A stretch of 7,067 nt of DNA, taken from the NCBI GenBank assembly GCA_021774955.1, contig JAJFIN010000110.1, forward strand, positions 1 through 7,067, read 5' to 3'. Both the position numbers and the translations under genes were made by a program. This stretch comes from Alphaproteobacteria bacterium. Its GTDB lineage: Bacteria; Pseudomonadota; Alphaproteobacteria; M2410. The notes under the pieces are model-generated. The model made no database searches. It was not told the DNA's origin and worked only from the letters and a program-made list of their open reading frames with translations. Shown here piece after piece: positions 5,898 through 7,067 of the stretch. Positions within the stretch are counted from its first letter, which is position 1, and every line of letters begins with the position of its first letter.

Positions 5898-6761
5898 ATG
5901 TACCAAGTGATCGATGGTGTTGTTGTTGCAACCGATCCGAAACGACGTATCTCAATAGGCCTTACAGGGTTTTTCATATTGATTTTCGTCATCTCGTGGA
6001 CCGGTGCCATGCCGATGGTGTTATCGAGTTGGACGACAGACAATTCAAAGTGGGCTAGCTGGGCACACACGCTGGCGCCTTTACAGGTTTTGATGTTCTT
6101 CGGGCCCATGCTCGCGGCGGTCCTGGTCACCTTCGTAAATTATGGCGGAGGGGGGCTTAAGAGCCTATTCGGAGCCTTGTTCAAGTTTCGCGTCCGCAGC
6201 ATTTGGTACGTTCTTGCACTGGCGGGTCCTTTGATTGTCACATTGACGGGGTCCGTTGTGGCGCGGGAATTTGATGCTTCATTGCCAACATTTGTTGTTA
6301 CATCGGCGATGCTTGCTGCGACTGGCCAGATCTTTCTTGTTTATCTCCTGGTCAATACCGAAGAAATCGCTTGGCGTGGCTATGCACTACCACAACTTCA
6401 AAAGCGAATGTCACCGTTCAAAGCCAATCTTTTCTTAGGGTTCATATGGGGTGTCTTTCACACCCCCCTGTTCTTGATGAAGGGGGGACATCCGGCAGGG
6501 TATTCCATCCTGATATTCTTTGTGATGGTTCTGTCGATCGGATTTATTGCTGGTTATGTTTTCAATGCCACGCGCGGTAGTATTCTAATCTCCCATCTCT
6601 TGCATCAATCATTCAATGCCTGGGGCGAAGGCTTGCGCGTTTTTCCCGTGATGAATGATGGCTCGCAATGGCCATTCCAGATCATGATCGCGATATTAGT
6701 GATTCTGGGGCTTGTGTCGGCGCAGTTGCTCGCGAGGCGTTGCCGCTCTGAGGGATACTAA
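5898..6761 (+). CDS. CPBP-family intramembrane glutamic endopeptidase (CAAX/Abi-type)
   Basis: The 287-residue, strongly hydrophobic protein has about eight membrane segments. The CPBP core spans about 135-245. Motif 1 is EEIAWRGY, giving E155, E156 and R160 (EExxxR). Motif 2 is WGVFHTPLF with H188; the usual phenylalanine four residues before the histidine is tryptophan here. Motif 3 is HLLHQSFNAW with H236 and N240 (HxxxN). The catalytic residues known from the Rce1-type family are therefore all present and activity is likely. Family members process prenylated proteins in eukaryotes; in bacteria they have varied roles, including bacteriocin-related and signalling proteolysis, so the substrate cannot be predicted. 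It follows the membrane AraC-type regulator in the same orientation and may be co-transcribed with or controlled by it. No bacteriocin-like precursor is visible nearby. Confidence 0.9.
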   Translation: MYQVIDGVVVATDPKRRISIGLTGFFILIFVISWTGAMPMVLSSWTTDNSKWASWAHTLAPLQVLMFFGPMLAAVLVTFVNYGGGGLKSLFGALFKFRVRSIWYVLALAGPLIVTLTGSVVAREFDASLPTFVVTSAMLAATGQIFLVYLLVNTEEIAWRGYALPQLQKRMSPFKANLFLGFIWGVFHTPLFLMKGGHPAGYSILIFFVMVLSIGFIAGYVFNATRGSILISHLLHQSFNAWGEGLRVFPVMNDGSQWPFQIMIAILVILGLVSAQLLARRCRSEGY

Positions 6762-6766
6762 ACTAT

Positions 6767-6807
6767 CTTGATGGCGTGTTGCATAATGCTATCAATATAC
6801 CATCAAG
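6767..6807. repeat. Inverted repeat overlapping the acetyltransferase ribosome binding site
   Basis: CTTGATGG (6767-6774) and CCATCAAG (6800-6807) are perfect 8-base inverted arms around 25 bases. Inside lies the 9-base palindrome GCATAATGC (6781-6789) and a second ATCAA (6791-6795), 11 bases before the ATCAA of the right arm. The right arm runs into the Shine-Dalgarno sequence AAGGA (6805-6809). It may be an operator or an RNA structure. There is no T-run, so a terminator is unlikely. Confidence 0.4.
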
Positions 6808-6817
6808 GACGTTCCAA

Positions 6818-7067
6818 ATGAACATACGAAAATTAGAAAAAGGCGAAGAAACCGCGTTTATCGAAATGGCACTTGCCTCTTGGCTAGATGCCTATGAGGA
6901 TCTATTCCCAGAAGAGGTCGTCGCGGGTGCTCGGGCCATGTTGGAAAAAGCGGTTGAAAAACGCTTTGATGAATTTCGTGTGGCAGCGCGCGACGCGTGT
7001 TTGCTAGGTTATTATTCACTCGGAGAGGATAACTATCTCTGGCATCTTTATGTTGATCCGACTTGCT
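6818..7067 (+). CDS. GNAT-family N-acetyltransferase, N-terminal 83 codons, 3' end beyond the window
   Basis: The open frame begins at the ATG at 6818, with AAGGA (6805-6809) eight bases upstream, and runs without a stop to the window edge. The N-terminus MNIRKLEKGEE followed by a helix containing ASWLDAYEDLFP resembles GNAT starts (first strand, then helix 1). LLGYYSLGEDNYLWHLYVDPTC matches GNAT strands 3-4, where the LYVDP stretch leads into the acetyl-CoA-binding loop. That loop ([RQ]xxGxG/A) would come just after the edge and cannot be checked. Members transfer acetyl groups from acetyl-CoA to amines; the substrate is not predictable. The gene lies 56 bp after the CPBP protease gene in the same direction, so read-through transcription is possible. 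Confidence 0.8.
   Translation, partial: MNIRKLEKGEETAFIEMALASWLDAYEDLFPEEVVAGARAMLEKAVEKRFDEFRVAARDACLLGYYSLGEDNYLWHLYVDPTC

Noticed and set aside
6811..6823. GTTC-N5-GAAC as a second SOS box at the acetyltransferase start
   Set aside because: Half-site orientation and spacing do not fit the GTTC-N7-GTTC operator, and it overlaps the start codon rather than a promoter.

Overview
The window looks like chromosomal DNA of an alphaproteobacterium of moderate GC content. The evidence is the imuA-imuB-dnaE2 gene order, the protein sequences of all three genes, and a direct-repeat GTTC-N7-GTTC LexA box, which is the SOS operator type of that class. The genus cannot be fixed from sequence alone.

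Region 1 (1-4473, minus strand) is an SOS-inducible translesion-synthesis operon read right to left. imuA encodes a RecA-like accessory protein. imuB encodes a catalytically degenerate Y-family polymerase homologue. dnaE2 encodes an error-prone C-family polymerase and is cut by the left window edge after about 679 codons. The genes are tightly packed: imuA and imuB overlap by 98 bp, and imuB and dnaE2 share one base (TAATG). A well-formed promoter lies upstream of imuA (TTGACA, 17-bp spacer, TATTCT). The LexA box sits inside its spacer, so LexA would block RNA polymerase directly. After DNA damage the three proteins would assemble with the sliding clamp: ImuB as hub, DnaE2 as the synthesising polymerase, ImuA as modulator.

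Region 2 (4474-4620) is the rest of the divergent intergenic segment. It holds a small hairpin but no promoter I can defend.

Region 3 (4621-6761, plus strand) holds two membrane-protein genes in tandem. The first encodes a regulator with seven predicted membrane helices and a C-terminal AraC-type DNA-binding domain. The second encodes a CPBP-family (CAAX/Abi-type) intramembrane protease with all three motif regions. The 131-bp gap between them contains two short dyads. A signalling link between the two is plausible but is inference only.

Region 4 (6762-7067, plus strand) is a short intergenic segment with an inverted repeat that overlaps the ribosome binding site of a GNAT-type acetyltransferase gene. 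That gene is cut by the right edge after 83 codons.

The mutasome cassette is a known system. The less ordinary points are the promoter/operator layout, the start of imuB nested in conserved imuA codons, the matching start regions of imuA and imuB, and the membrane AraC regulator next to an intramembrane protease. I saw no RNA genes, insertion sequences, CRISPR arrays or disrupted genes.
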